Assembly (NCBI GenBank): GCA_026686845.1
Contig: JAIVEN010000004.1
Location: forward strand, 10,944,827 to 11,008,826
Length of the DNA: 64,000 nt
Reading direction: 5' to 3'
DNA from: Adenanthera pavonina
Lineage: Eukaryota > Streptophyta > Magnoliopsida > Fabales > Fabaceae
Part shown: positions 1-11,193 of the stretch, piece after piece
Layout: every line of letters begins with the position of its first letter
Numbering within the stretch: the stretch's first letter is position 1
Translations under genes and position numbers: made by a program
Notes under the pieces: generated by a model
Seen by the model: only the letters and a program-made list of their open reading frames with translations
What the model was told of the DNA's origin: nothing
Databases searched by the model: none

Positions 1-1133
1 TGAAATTCCCTCACAAGAAAATCTTTCTTTCAGATGAAGATAAGATTGATTACAGTAAATGAACTCTCTAATTTAGAGTATATATGAAAGTTGAAGTACA
101 AGATATGAAGTATGTGAGAGCAGAAGACTTTTACTCAAGAATTTTGCAGAGTTATGTTTATACAATGAAAAACTATCTGTTCACCAACCGCATTTAATAC
201 GTCTGACATTCACAGTTCAAATTTTGGTGTGTCAACAAATGAATTTCACAAAGACCGTAAGCTAAAGACTTTAGCATTGAACCTCGAAGTTCGACTATTC
301 TAAAGCAAAGTTCAAATTTTCATCTTTGGCAAATGTTTCTATGTTGGAACATATGAATTTTCAAGTTTAAAGTTCTTCTGGTAAGTGTGAATAGTTGTTC
401 CATATTGCTATAGTGCCTTCGAAGTTTGAATTTTGATACCCAAAATTTGTCTGTCGGTGGGCAGCTTAATAGGTACAATAGTTTTTTTTTTAATTCAAAT
501 TTTCAAATACCAAAGTTTATCTGTCAGAGAGATCGCTTATCAGACCTAATTCAAATTTTGAATTTCTGAATATTAAAATTCGTATGTCAAAAGACTATCA
601 TAACAGATTTGCAAACTATCTTTCCAAAGTTAAAATTTTCAAAATAAAAGTTTGTTTGTCAGAAGACTAACTTAGAACTTTTTTTAAACTTTATTTTTAA
701 ATGAACTTTAACATATCTTCAGACGAATTTTTCATTTTTCATAGTTTGTGTTTTACCTGAAATTCGAATTTTCAAAGATGAAATTCGTTTGTTAGAAGGA
801 CCTCTTTTCTGACTAACATATTTTCACTCCGAAGTTCGAATTTCAGATACCAAAATTCGAATTTGCAAAGTAACAAATGAAGGTTAACACTTTCAAAATT
901 CGTCTTATAGTGGGTATTTTTAAAATACTTAATGAGTTATCATAAAAACATATTTTTAACACATTCTCTTGTAAGATCAAAGTCTTTTACTCATTTGAAT
1001 TCAATAAGAAATCCTATATCTAATCTTATACTTGTTTTTCTTATATTTCTTCATTTGATATCTTTTGTACACCTTTGATATCTTCCTTCCAAGCTCTAGT
1101 TGGTTTGGAATCATCAAAACACTTGGTTTAACA
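1..1133 (-). repeat. Partial copia-type (SIRE-like) LTR relic
   Basis: This stretch is related to the copia 3' LTR at 53802-55317. Shared stretches include the one around 60-130, which resembles 54200-54270, and the right end (ctctagttg...atcatcaaaacactt, 1095-1122), which matches the end of that LTR. It is filled with degenerate units built on aaattcgaatttt and gtttgtctgtcagag. The LTR ends near 1133 and its other end lies outside the window. No gene is visible. Orientation is given by analogy with the element at 53.8-64 kb. Confidence 0.6.
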
Positions 1134-2974
1134 CTTAAAATGTAAAGAGATATAGAAAAATATGACATACAACAATGTGGATAAAAAACGGCAAAAGGGT
1201 CATTTTTCCAGTTAGAAGGAAAAAATGAAAAAAATATGTTTTTACCCTTAAAAATAAAATATTGTGCAAATTGGTCCCTTAAGAAGGTAATCATAGGAAA
1301 AGCTTTGCAAATAAATTTTGGAGAAAATTATAGATAATGATTTGAAAGTTTTAAAAATCATAAATTTACTCTAATTAAGGGTATTTTTATAAATATGAAA
1401 AATTATAGTCAAAATGAAACTCTTGATGAGCCAAGTCTAATGGAATAATGTTTAAAAGTTATTTAGATCAATATAATTTATTTTGGGTATTGAGATTTTA
1501 TAATTAATATTTTAGTCAATAAAAAAGATTTTAGACTGCAAAAAATGTAGTATCGAGTCAATGGCAATGATTGGACCTTACCTAAATATATTTTGGGTTA
1601 AAATAATGATTTTAGTCTTAACGTGATTTTTGAATAATTCTTTACCAATACAATGACAAGTACGACAAAAATATTTAATTGATATAGGTAAAATTAATTA
1701 GTAAATGCTATAATGGTCCATTAAAATTTGTGAAGCAATTTTTTGTAAAAAAATGAGACGAGTGGTCTGCTGAACATTAGAATGGGACATGGGAGGAATT
1801 ATATGAAAAGCTTTTAAATTAAAGTAACTATGGTCAACTAAAATTAACTATAATTATTTTGCTATTTGATCTCTTTCCTTAAAAGCCTTGGTTAAGCCAT
1901 TGGTTCTTCATTTTTCTGCCTAAAACACATCTAAAACAGAGCGTGGAGGGTGAGAGAGCACGAAGGAAATTTTGAGGAGGAAGAAGACATAAGAAGCAAG
2001 CCCAAGTTCTCAAAGGTTCAAGGTAATATACTATGACCATTGTCTTGTGTCCTTAAGTGTTTGAGAGAGTTTTTATAGATTATTTTTCCCCCTTTTTCCT
2101 TTGTAATTTTCACTTATGAGAGAGAGTAGAGAGAGAAAGTTGAGCCATGATAAAACTAAACCATGGAAAATGTTGGAAATGCTTCAATATGCAAGAATAT
2201 TCAAGTGATTTTAAGTTACATGAAGCAAAACTTTTTGTTCTTTTTTTTTGGATATTTTTGGCCTATTTAGGGTTTGACATAGGAAGGGAATTTTATGATT
2301 TTGACCCCAAAAAATGGATTCCTTGGGTCCAAAATAAGTTAAGACAAGGGTGTTGTACAATGAATTCCCAAAGAATAACTAAATAAAATTTTAAGGTTTA
2401 AGTTTGCCTCTTTGTGAAAGGGATTATGTAATCAGTGGCTAATGACCTTATTGTATGATGCTATAGGGCTCCAAGAAGTGTTAAAGGATCAAAGAGAATG
2501 TGTTCAAATTTGGGGAACATTGGAAAGCTACAAGGTAGTTATTTTACCTTTATGCCTAATGTTGTCATACTTGTTTCTATAATTGATTGAATATGCCATA
2601 TATTTGTTTGGATGCTATATGATGTTTTTGCATTGGTTGGCTAGCTATTTGAAGGGTATTTATGACCCTAGGATGTCCATTTTACAAAGTATTACCATAC
2701 CAAAATTTTTATGAAATTGTATGGCATAATATGATACTATGATTTCATTGATGATTTTATAAAGTAGTGTGATAATGTGAATGCATGATTGGATATAACT
2801 AATGGGATTATTTGAATCTTATCCCTTTCCAAATGTTCAACTATTCTAGGACCAAGCCATGGCAAGGTTGCCCAAGCAGTCAAGGGCAAGGAGAAACAAG
2901 CTAGTCTACAAGATATTGATACTTAAGTTGGTTTTATTATATGAAATGTTATGTAAAATGATGTGGAACCTGAT
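1134..2974 (+). repeat. Gypsy-type LTR relic, left part (family A)
   Basis: This segment aligns by eye with the solo LTR at 21169-23594. Shared landmarks in order are the ggcaaaagggtcattttycca region (1190), the gggtatttttataaatatgaa region (1379), the ctaggatgtcca block (2670) and the ccatggcaaggttgccc block (2857). The first ~30 bases of the LTR are missing at the left. It is interrupted at 2975 by a copia-type LTR and resumes near 6235. Small ORFs at 2147 and 2859 lie inside it and recur only as LTR sequence, so I do not call them genes. Confidence 0.6.
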
Positions 2975-3530
2975 TGTTAGGTTGGCTAGTCACCCAAGAG
3001 GGGTGAATTGGGTGATGGAAGATTTTCACTCTTTTTTATGTGCAGCCCAATTTTACCAAATGTTGCTACAGAATAGGGATGGACAGAGTATGATGAAAAA
3101 TATAGATGAAACAAGAAGATGAAGAATAAGAAACAAGAATTTGTACTGGTTCGGCCCAACCACTTGGCCTATGTCCAGTTCTCAAGCCACCACTTGAGAT
3201 TTTCACTATATCCCACAAGTTTGATCTGAGCACTTGTGAAGTCTTAATACATCCAACAAGTTTCACAAGGCACTTGTCAGCTACTCTCTTCACACCCTTA
3301 CAAAATGTGTAATTCCCTTAGTATTTTTCCACACTAAGCTTCTATTTAGAAATTGTAGAAAGAAGGATTATAGAATTGAAACTCTCTTTAAAAGTGGATA
3401 ATACATTGAAGCTCACTCTAATGAGGTGGGTTTAACTTTGAATGCTAACACAGAAAGATTTTATCCATTGCAACAGAATTTTGGCATATAAATGCTTAAC
3501 ATTGTTACCCAAAGCTTTGAATAAGGTTCT
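2975..3530 (-). repeat. Copia-type LTR relic, left part
   Basis: The segment begins tgttagg and continues with a cacccaagaggggtgaattggg block, the same landmark as the terminus of the copia LTR at 53802 (tgttaggtttgttgg ... caagaggggggtgaa). Further shared text is the ttctcaagccaccacttgagatttt region at 3178-3203. The LTR is broken at 3530 by another element and continues at 4935. Confidence 0.6.
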
Positions 3531-4934
3531 TGTTTGCCACCAAACTTTACCGCAAGCATACGGACCAAGGTAATAGCAAAGTAATGAGCAAGGTATCGTC
3601 CCTCAAGAACTTAGATCAAAATGGGGCAAGCATTAGATTTCACATTTTTAATTAATTTGAGCAAACAACAAATTGATCACTATTTAAAGAAAATGTCAAC
3701 ACTAAAGAAAATTATTGAATTCGATGATTAATTAAGGATGAGTAAGATGTAATATGAACCTAGGGTTATTTCTTTCTCTTGTATTTCTTAAATACTCAAT
3801 TACTTCCTTTATACTTGTTTGTAATGATTAACCATGCTTGCTAAGGATTCTACAATACCTAAAACTACTCTCTCATGACTCTAATTAGGTGTATAGTCTA
3901 ATTAACCAATTAATCTCTTAATTAATTAATTAAACCTTTAATTCCAATTCAAATCTTAGTGTGATTATGTGAAGTTAGTAAGTGTATCTCTACCTCATCA
4001 ACATAATCCTTCACTCAACAAAGCAAATTACAAGTTCTCACACAATTAAGCCAAAGTTCTACACTTAATCTAGCTCTCTCAAGCATTAATTAAGTTAACT
4101 TAACATACTTATTGGTGGACAATCAACAAGAAGCATTAAGCAAAGAGTTTAACCAACATAATCATTCCATTAATCAAAAATATAAAGGAGAAATAATATC
4201 TAATCCATAAAAAAGATTGAAATAACCCTAGCTACACTTGTTTAGCTACACATATACAAGAAAATGAATGGATAGAAGGAGAGGAAACCGAAGGAAGAGC
4301 TCAATCTCTTCAAGCTTCTTTACCCCAAGCTTGATTCTTCACTCTCAAATGCAAACTCTAGCACCACAAGCATTCCCAACTGCCTCTCGAACATCCAAGA
4401 TACTGCCAAAGATGAAGGAGCTCGAATATATTCCAAAAACCATCGAGTTGCTTTGTTAAGTTGAAGCTTTGCGTTTTGTTGACGAACTGATAGTGCTACG
4501 GTAGACCTAATCATCACCATGGCATGACTAGCCTTTGTTTGATACATTTTCCTTACTCACTGCAGTGCATTACTGGACCATCATGGCTCAAATTACCTCT
4601 GTTTCCAGCTTCCATTTCAGCTTGTCTCTTTCCAAAGTTTGATTCATGAGATATCTCCCTTCTTCCTTTGGTCTTTTAGGTCTAACAGAAGGCTTAAGTA
4701 GCTTCAATATTCTTCATATAGGGCTTGCAACAAAGATGAGAATTCATAGTCTACCATAGAATCCAATTAAGAGCAAAATAATGCACAATAGATTGAAAAC
4801 ATACTATTGTGCACTATCAGAATTTGAACTACACATTTTCCTATTTTGAGTATCTAATATATACAATTATGTATCCAATGTATGCATAACTCAAAGAAAA
4901 TGTGCTAAAAAGATATAATTTGGTATGGTTAACA
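3531..4934. mobile_element. 1.4-kb LTR-like element inserted in copia LTR
   Basis: The element starts tgtttgccacc and ends ggttaaca, giving TG...CA ends. It is flanked by gttct (3526-3530) and gtttt (4935-4939), which could be a five-base target duplication with one C-to-T change. A relative starting tgtttgccacc lies at 21035 and shares the block ccgcaagcatacgg/ctgcaagcacatgg and the ttgagcaa block. No protein domain is seen. It may be a solo LTR or a small non-autonomous element. The right end was placed by comparing the interrupted LTR with the intact copy at 53.8 kb. Confidence 0.5.
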
Positions 4935-6234
4935 GTTTTATATACAGATTTCTGGCTAAACTAGTCGTTAGACACATAATCTATTTGTTAGACACAAGTT
5001 CTAGTTATCACTCTGTAAAAAGAGCCATTCAATAATCGCATTAAATGTGTCTGACACACCAAAATTCAAATTTTAATGGCTTAACAAATGAACTTTGCAA
5101 AGTCAACATAGTTATGTGTTCAATGTTGAACCTTGACATTCATGTGTTATGAAGTGATATTCAAATTTCAAGTTTGCAAAAGATACTCCATGTTAGTTTA
5201 TGCAAATTTTCATATTAGAAGTGTACATGTTGGATTTGAATAGTTGTTTCAAGTTTTCACAATACATTTCAAAATTCGTTTATTAGAGGCATGTTTAACA
5301 TGATACAAAAGTTCTTTACTATGAAGTTTGAACTTTGAACTACAAAGTTAATCTATCAGAGACATGCTCTAATAAGACATACAAGTTCTTACTTCAAAGT
5401 TTACACTTTGAAGCTCAAAATTTGTCTGTTGGAGACTGTGACTCTAAACTCACTTTAAAATTCACCAACAATCGAATTTCAACTAAGTTTTATGCAAATT
5501 TTGCATACTTTCACTAACTATACTTTGAATTTCAGAACCAAAATTCATTTATCAGAGATAAAACCTCTGTAACTTCAAACTTTAATAGGCAAAGTGTGAA
5601 TTTTGCACAGAATAAATATAAATCAATTAGCAAAATTTGTCTTTTAACCAATATACTCCAACTTTAACACATGCTAACGTCAGATTTATTTAATCTGACT
5701 CATTTAAGATATATGATAATAAGATTAAGTAAATTTTAAAAATTAAACCACCTCAAGATTTAAGTGAAAACAAAATATACCTAACAGGTATGTCTTTAAA
5801 AAATTAAGCTTCACTTTTACTTGGTTATTCCATTCTTGGCATGCTCATTTCTGATCTTCAATTCTTAGAGTATCATTTTGTTTCTTCTTCTTTGAGTGAG
5901 ACATGGTGTTGATTTTTCTTTCTTTATTCTAATACTTACTCTTCCTTCTTAGACAATCATACATTTAATGCATTACACTTATAAACCAAATAGTTAGTCT
6001 AATTTATATATCTAACTTGTATTATAAAATATAAAAGCATAATGAATATATTTGTACATAGCATGATATATGCATTACAAGCACAATTAAACACATGCTA
6101 ATGTACATTTTACTTCTTTTGGGAGCAAAATATTTGTTAGACAAATATGATACATTTGTTCTTTATTACTCTACATTTGTTATCATAAAAACTTATATTA
6201 TATTAAATCTAGCATTGATTATTCTACATTTTCA
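4935..6234 (-). repeat. Copia-type LTR relic, right part
   Basis: This is the continuation of the copia LTR broken at 3530. The cgttagacacataatcta and atcgcattaaatgtgtctga blocks (4970-5055) match 54360-54460 of the copy at 53.8 kb. The rest repeats the aaattcgaattt / tttgtctgttggaga vocabulary (5160-5620). The last ~400 bases (5830-6234) are AT-rich and too diverged to align, so the right boundary is where the family A LTR resumes. No gene is present. Confidence 0.45.
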
Positions 6235-6823
6235 TATTAATATGTTCCTCTAGGTGTAATATGATGTATCATGTAAGGACAAGACAATGTATGGCTGAAT
6301 ATGTACATATTAGTATGTATTTTGCAAAGTTGATAAAGGATGTATATGACCATTCTGACCACTGTTGGAAATTTGAAGTATTGCAGAGAAGTTTTTATAT
6401 TTAACATATGAGTGTACATTTGAAAACTAGATAGAAAGAGCTTTCCATAGACAAAAAGATCACTTAATTTGGAGTTGTGTAGGATTTATTGTGATTTTTT
6501 AAAGTTATGGTTAGTTACAGGAATTTTGGAAGATGACCATTACCATAGTACTTTTTGGATGAATTTACTGTATAAACTGGCTCAATATTTGCCTTGTTTC
6601 ATATTTTTCTCATGTATAAAATATTTTATCTATTTTTAGAGATTAAATCACTTTAAAGTGATTTTTTTTAATTAGTTATGAATTTCCAAAGTTTCTCTGG
6701 TAAAATGGATTTGACAAAGTGAACAATGCCCGAAAATTTTAAAAATTCTGATTTTAATTTCTTATAATGGATATCTTTGAAGTCTAATACATGAGAAAAT
6801 GGGTTTAGTCATAAGGTGTTACA
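6235..6823 (+). repeat. Gypsy-type LTR relic, right part (family A)
   Basis: Sequence from tgttcctctaggtgtaata (6241) to the end aaggtgttaca (6813-6823) follows 22985-23594 of the solo LTR step by step. Shared blocks include gaaaactagatagaaagagct (6422) against gaaaactagacagatagagct (23166), and tctaatacatgagaaaa (6782) against tctaatacatgggaaaa. With 1134-2974 it makes one LTR split by a later insertion. Confidence 0.65.
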
Positions 6824-7288
6824 AATTTATACTGCATATAGAAATGTAAGTAGCACCACTTAATGCAAAAAAGGCCTACCTTATGTAAAAAAAATGTGTA
6901 CAATCCATTTAGACCAATAAAAAATTTATTTGAAGACCGAAAAGTTATTTTCTCCTTCTCCTCTCTTTTTGGCCAAATTACATAGGAATACTCCAAGTAG
7001 TTTTCACTTTCTTTTTCTCCTGTCTCTCTCTCATGGTTCATCAAGTTAAAGGTATAGAATTTGCTCTCTTTTATCCTCCCTCTCTCACGTGTTTCAGCCC
7101 TCAAATAGAAGAAGAATTTTACTCCAAATTTTCTTCCTCTTGTATACGTGTTGCATCAAGGGATTTTTGCAAGAAAAATAATAAAAATAATAATATAAAA
7201 ATGGGCTGATGTCATGGATGATGTATTTGGGCAATTCTGGACCATTGGATCAAATGAAAATGGAAGGCTAGGATTCACTCTTTCCCCC

Positions 7289-7295
7289 TATAAAT
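7289..7295 (+). promoter_or_regulatory. TATA box of an LTR-like relic
   Basis: The motif tataaat sits in a CT-rich then GC-richer context (tttccccctataaatgcgtg), followed about 90 bases later by a GA tract. It looks like a core promoter of an LTR (U3/R). No intact gene lies downstream. Confidence 0.4.
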
Positions 7296-7378
7296 GCGTG
7301 AGCTTCCTCCCCATTTTTTGAACCATTTTCAGCTAGCAAGCTAAGGGAGGAAGAGAGAGAAAATTTGAGCTGAAAATA

Positions 7379-7399
7379 GAGAGAGAGAGAGAGAGAGAG
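7379..7399 (+). repeat. (GA)n microsatellite
   Basis: An uninterrupted GA dinucleotide run inside the LTR-like relic. An equivalent run lies at the corresponding place in the solo LTR (21929-21948). Confidence 0.9.
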
Positions 7400-9561
7400 G
7401 GAAACAAAGGGTGAAGAAGGGGAAAAAGAAGAAAAGGGGAAGCCAAGGAAGAACGGAGCACTAGGAGAAGAAGAACAAGAAGACAAGAAAACAAGGAATC
7501 AAGGTAAGTTCTTCTCTAATGTCTTAAATAAAGGATTAGGAATTCTAGATAGAAAGAGTGAAACTTCCCTCCCTTTATGATTCATGTTAATTTTGGCAAA
7601 GTATAGAGAAGAATAAGAAAGGATGTTCTTATGTAGATAAAATGTAAGAAAGCTAAAACTAGTCGAGATTGATGAAATGATATAAGTTATGGCATAAATC
7701 ATGAAAATCCTCCTTCAGCCCTAAAGGAAGTTTAATTTAGGCCAAGGCCAGAAATTACGAAAGAAATCCATATTTCATTAAGGTAATGATAGCAAAGCAT
7801 GCTCTAGTGAATTGAAATGAAATTGCATGAGAGATGGTATAAACCAAAGGAAATTCTTCTCGTGCCCTAAAAGAAGCATGATTCGGCCAAATGAGATATA
7901 GGGCTAGGAGTAGGAATTGCATGAAACTAAGGTTAAAAATGGATTTTTCATACAAGAATTAGCTAGGGTAAGGTATGAGTTGAAGGGTTAAGTGTAGAAT
8001 GAGAAATATGAATTTTAGGGTTCAAGTAAACTTTAAGAAAGCTCATTGAGAATGAGTTGATTTAGCATAGTTATCTTGTTACTTCTAGGCTTGGGAAGTT
8101 GCATAGAAGTGATTGGAAGAATGAAGTTAAAGTGAAAAGGTTAAAGCTCCTAAGTAATAACTTGCTATACTTTTATGTTATTGCACAATAATACTTATAC
8201 ATGTTTTATGTTATGAAATTGTTGCTATGTTATTGTTATGACTATTTTCTTGAATGATTGAGGGCTAAGCCTAGGATGTCATGTTTCTAAGCCAAAAATG
8301 ATGCCGAAATTTTGTTAGACAACATGGTATTTTCATGTCATTTTATAGATTATGCAATGTTTTGATGTTTTAATGTGATGTGATGATGTAATTGCATATG
8401 CAAATTTACTACTGAGATTTCCTAATCTCATCCTCCTAAGTTACTAACCATACTAGGGACAAGTGTTACACTGAATGAAGGCCCATGGAAGGGAAAATGA
8501 TGGAGGAGCAAGTCAATGTCCATTTGACAATGATATTTTGATCATGAAGCATGTCTTTTAAATTATTATATGGTTTATGGAATAAGTTTAAATGTATAGT
8601 AAGTCTAGTATGATACTAGATGATGTATAGAAACGTATGTTAAATGAAGAAGAATTATGAAAAATATGTATGACCCCTTTATTGACAATTTATGACATGT
8701 TAATATTTAGAAATGTTTTAGTATGACATGGTAAAAGAAATGAACCAAAGTTTGATACTTCTGGATAGAAGACATGATAAGCTCTAAGATATGATAGATT
8801 ATGTATGATTTGGCTAAGTATGGAATAAGTTATATGGTTCAAGGATGTTAATGATCAAAAGCGGAATTGTTTGCTAGAACTGTTTCGAACTGTAACTATT
8901 GTTTACTTTGGAATATGGTATAAAATTGTGTAGTGATTCAAAAATTCAGGTATTTATATGAATGTGTAGAGCTATGTCTTGTGTGAACATTGTGGCATTA
9001 GTTTGAATCCATTTGGAGTAGTTTAATGGAAGTTATGGTTTATTTCCCAAAATCATTCCAGTGAAGATTATTTTCAACTCTTGAAGGTTTATATTAGTAT
9101 TTTGTCTAGTAGGTACATAATAAATGACAATGTTTATATGGTTAGAAACTAGACATACAAATCTTTCTAATGATGCTAAAACTGTACAAATTGGCTTTGT
9201 ACATTATGAGAAATGATTGCCCAAATTTGAAGTTCAAATTCTGGATAGAAATTGGAGACTGAAAATGAATAGTAAAGTTTGATGAATAAACTGTATAAAT
9301 TAACATGTCCAAATTCCAGTTTATTATTTTTCTTATGTAGAGAAATGAATGATCTATTTTCTGGACTCAAAACAATTTTCCTAGATTTAGTTTTGAATTT
9401 TCAAAGTTTAATAAAAATACTAAAATTACCAAGTGAATAGTGACAAAATTGATAAATTTCTATTTTGAGTTTTTAATTGGTTCAAGTTCCTGAGTTCCCT
9501 CTAATTAGTTCTCAAGAATGTATGGAACATAGGGAAGACCTAAAGAAGTTAAGGTGTTGTA

Positions 9562-11193
9562 GAATTGAATACTTTTGGATCGTATTTAGAACATTTACTA
9601 TCAACCATGCATGCTGGGGGTTGCCTGCTCCACATGGAACATTCATCATGTAATTACTTACAGCCTCAAATAGCTTTGGATTTTTGTGCTTGTCAAGAAT
9701 TTCTATAGATATGACTTTATATACTTCCCTTGGAGTGGGACACTTGTCCTATTCACTCAAGAAAACCAATATATGAGCATGTGACAATCCTCGCTTTTGG
9801 AATTCAATCATGTATATCATTGCAATTAAAAAAATCTTCTATTATTTTCAATGTGATTTGAATCTATTGAGTAAAAAAATAAATGTGCTAACCAATATAT
9901 AATACATTCCAAATTAAAACTTGCTATAACTTATCCAAAAATTTGATTCTTTTGAATCTCATTTATCATTATGTCAAGCTTGATCTTGAACACTTTGGAT
10001 AGAATGTTAACTCTATCCTTTGTCTTCTTTTGATTTTCCTCTAAGAATTTAGAAATCTTATGCCATTTGAGATTATATGTGAACGTAATAAAAAGATCAG
10101 GGTATCTAGCCCATCTACAAATGGCCATCGTGTCTTGGTAATTTTGAATAGTGTACCTAACACCACCGGTGAATGAAGAGGGTAGAATAATTCTTTTCCC
10201 AATAGTTGAAGCATTACTCTCATCCCTTAATATAGCATCTACAAGTTCCTTATATAGATTTACCCTTAACTATTTTTGGTTGTTCATGACATATGATAGT
10301 CTTAAAGCCTCAATTATAGTACAACCATCAACCACAAATTGTTGAAACAGCTTTCTTGAATGGATTACTATTGATTGATGATTATTTCTCTTATGAATTA
10401 TGAAAGTAAAGTATTCTCTTAGTGTCAATCGATTTTTGCTACAATAATTATTTATCTGATCTTCATGATGTATAATATCATCCCTATACCCATCCTCACA
10501 TAAGGAAACAACAATGGATATTGCAATAAAAGATAATAAGGATGTGTTTCTGAAATTCATTGCAAGAGTTCTAATTTATATTGCACAATTATATCCCTGT
10601 CTGAATGTGTATCACCAATGTCTCTAACAATTAAGGCTGTAACTTCCTTAGGACAAGTTGGTAGATTGTTTCTCCTCCCATCAATACCACATTTATGCAT
10701 GAGTCTTACCTTCACAACCTCACATTGATTAGCACTTGCAAGATCCCTCACTCGTCGGAATATCTTCACCAAATGGTTATGGGTGTCTAGCATCTCCTTA
10801 AGCATATCTATAATCTCCTTGTCATGCTCACATTTATCTCTAGATCACCTATGAATATAATTAAAATACTTATAGTATGTTGATATATTTGAATAAACAT
10901 TTTATAATTTTATAAATAAAAAATGATAGAATAGATGTGCTTAGCCAATAGCAGATAAGCGATTTGAAACTTTATTGTTTGCATTATAAATGTATATTTG
11001 AGCAAACTTACGGGCTAACCCATTGACTGGAAGCAAACTACCAATTAGATGCACATTTTGTCCACTCATTCTATACACATATGGACCTCGATTGCGGTTA
11101 ACATGTTTATCCACCTTCTCTCCCATTGAGGTGAATGCAAACATCTTATTGAAGATCCTAATATTATTTAAAAAATGCTTACTTCATGCATCA
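9562..11193 (-). pseudogene. Helitron helicase-like domain, decayed (left fragment)
   Basis: Read on the minus strand, this is the N-terminal (Helitron_like_N / Rep-type) part of a plant Helitron replicase-helicase, which drives rolling-circle transposition. Recognisable pieces in order are a stretch with MFAFTSMGEKVD and NRGPYVYRMSGQNVHLIGSL (about 11140-11020), MLDTHNHLVKIFRRVRDLA and VTALIVRDIGD (10805-10600), FQQFVVDGCTIIEALRLSY (10350-10280), RWARYPDLFITFTYNLKW (10110-10060), an EFQKRGLSHAHILVF motif (about 9805-9760) and a YMMNVPCGAGNP-like motif (about 9650-9600). Stops and frameshifts break it into at least five pieces. The downstream SF1 helicase part is absent. The right end is cut by the retrotransposon at 11194; the missing upstream residues lie beyond it at 20690-20880. 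Non-functional. Confidence 0.85.
11189..11193. repeat. Target-site duplication CATCA (left)
   Basis: CATCA immediately precedes the 5' LTR and recurs at 20690-20694 immediately after the 3' LTR. This is the five-base duplication expected of Ty3/gypsy integration. Confidence 0.95.

Larger units (their letters stand above)
6824..9561 (+). repeat. Diverged LTR-like relic of the same general type
   Basis: No coding sequence is seen in this 2.7 kb. The order of landmarks is like family A: a GA-rich tract, a ctaggatgtcatg block (8271), a gagatttcctaatctcatc block (8416) and an end aaggtgttgta (9551-9561). It differs in having a clear TATA box. The left boundary is uncertain; it seems to abut the preceding LTR end. 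Confidence 0.4.

Noticed and set aside
2147..2386. Small frame that might be a peptide gene
   Set aside because: It lies within the family A LTR, and related LTR copies do not keep the frame open.
6805..7104. 99-codon minus-strand frame
   Set aside because: It lies in LTR-like AT- and CT-rich repeat sequence, with no domain or codon pattern of a gene.
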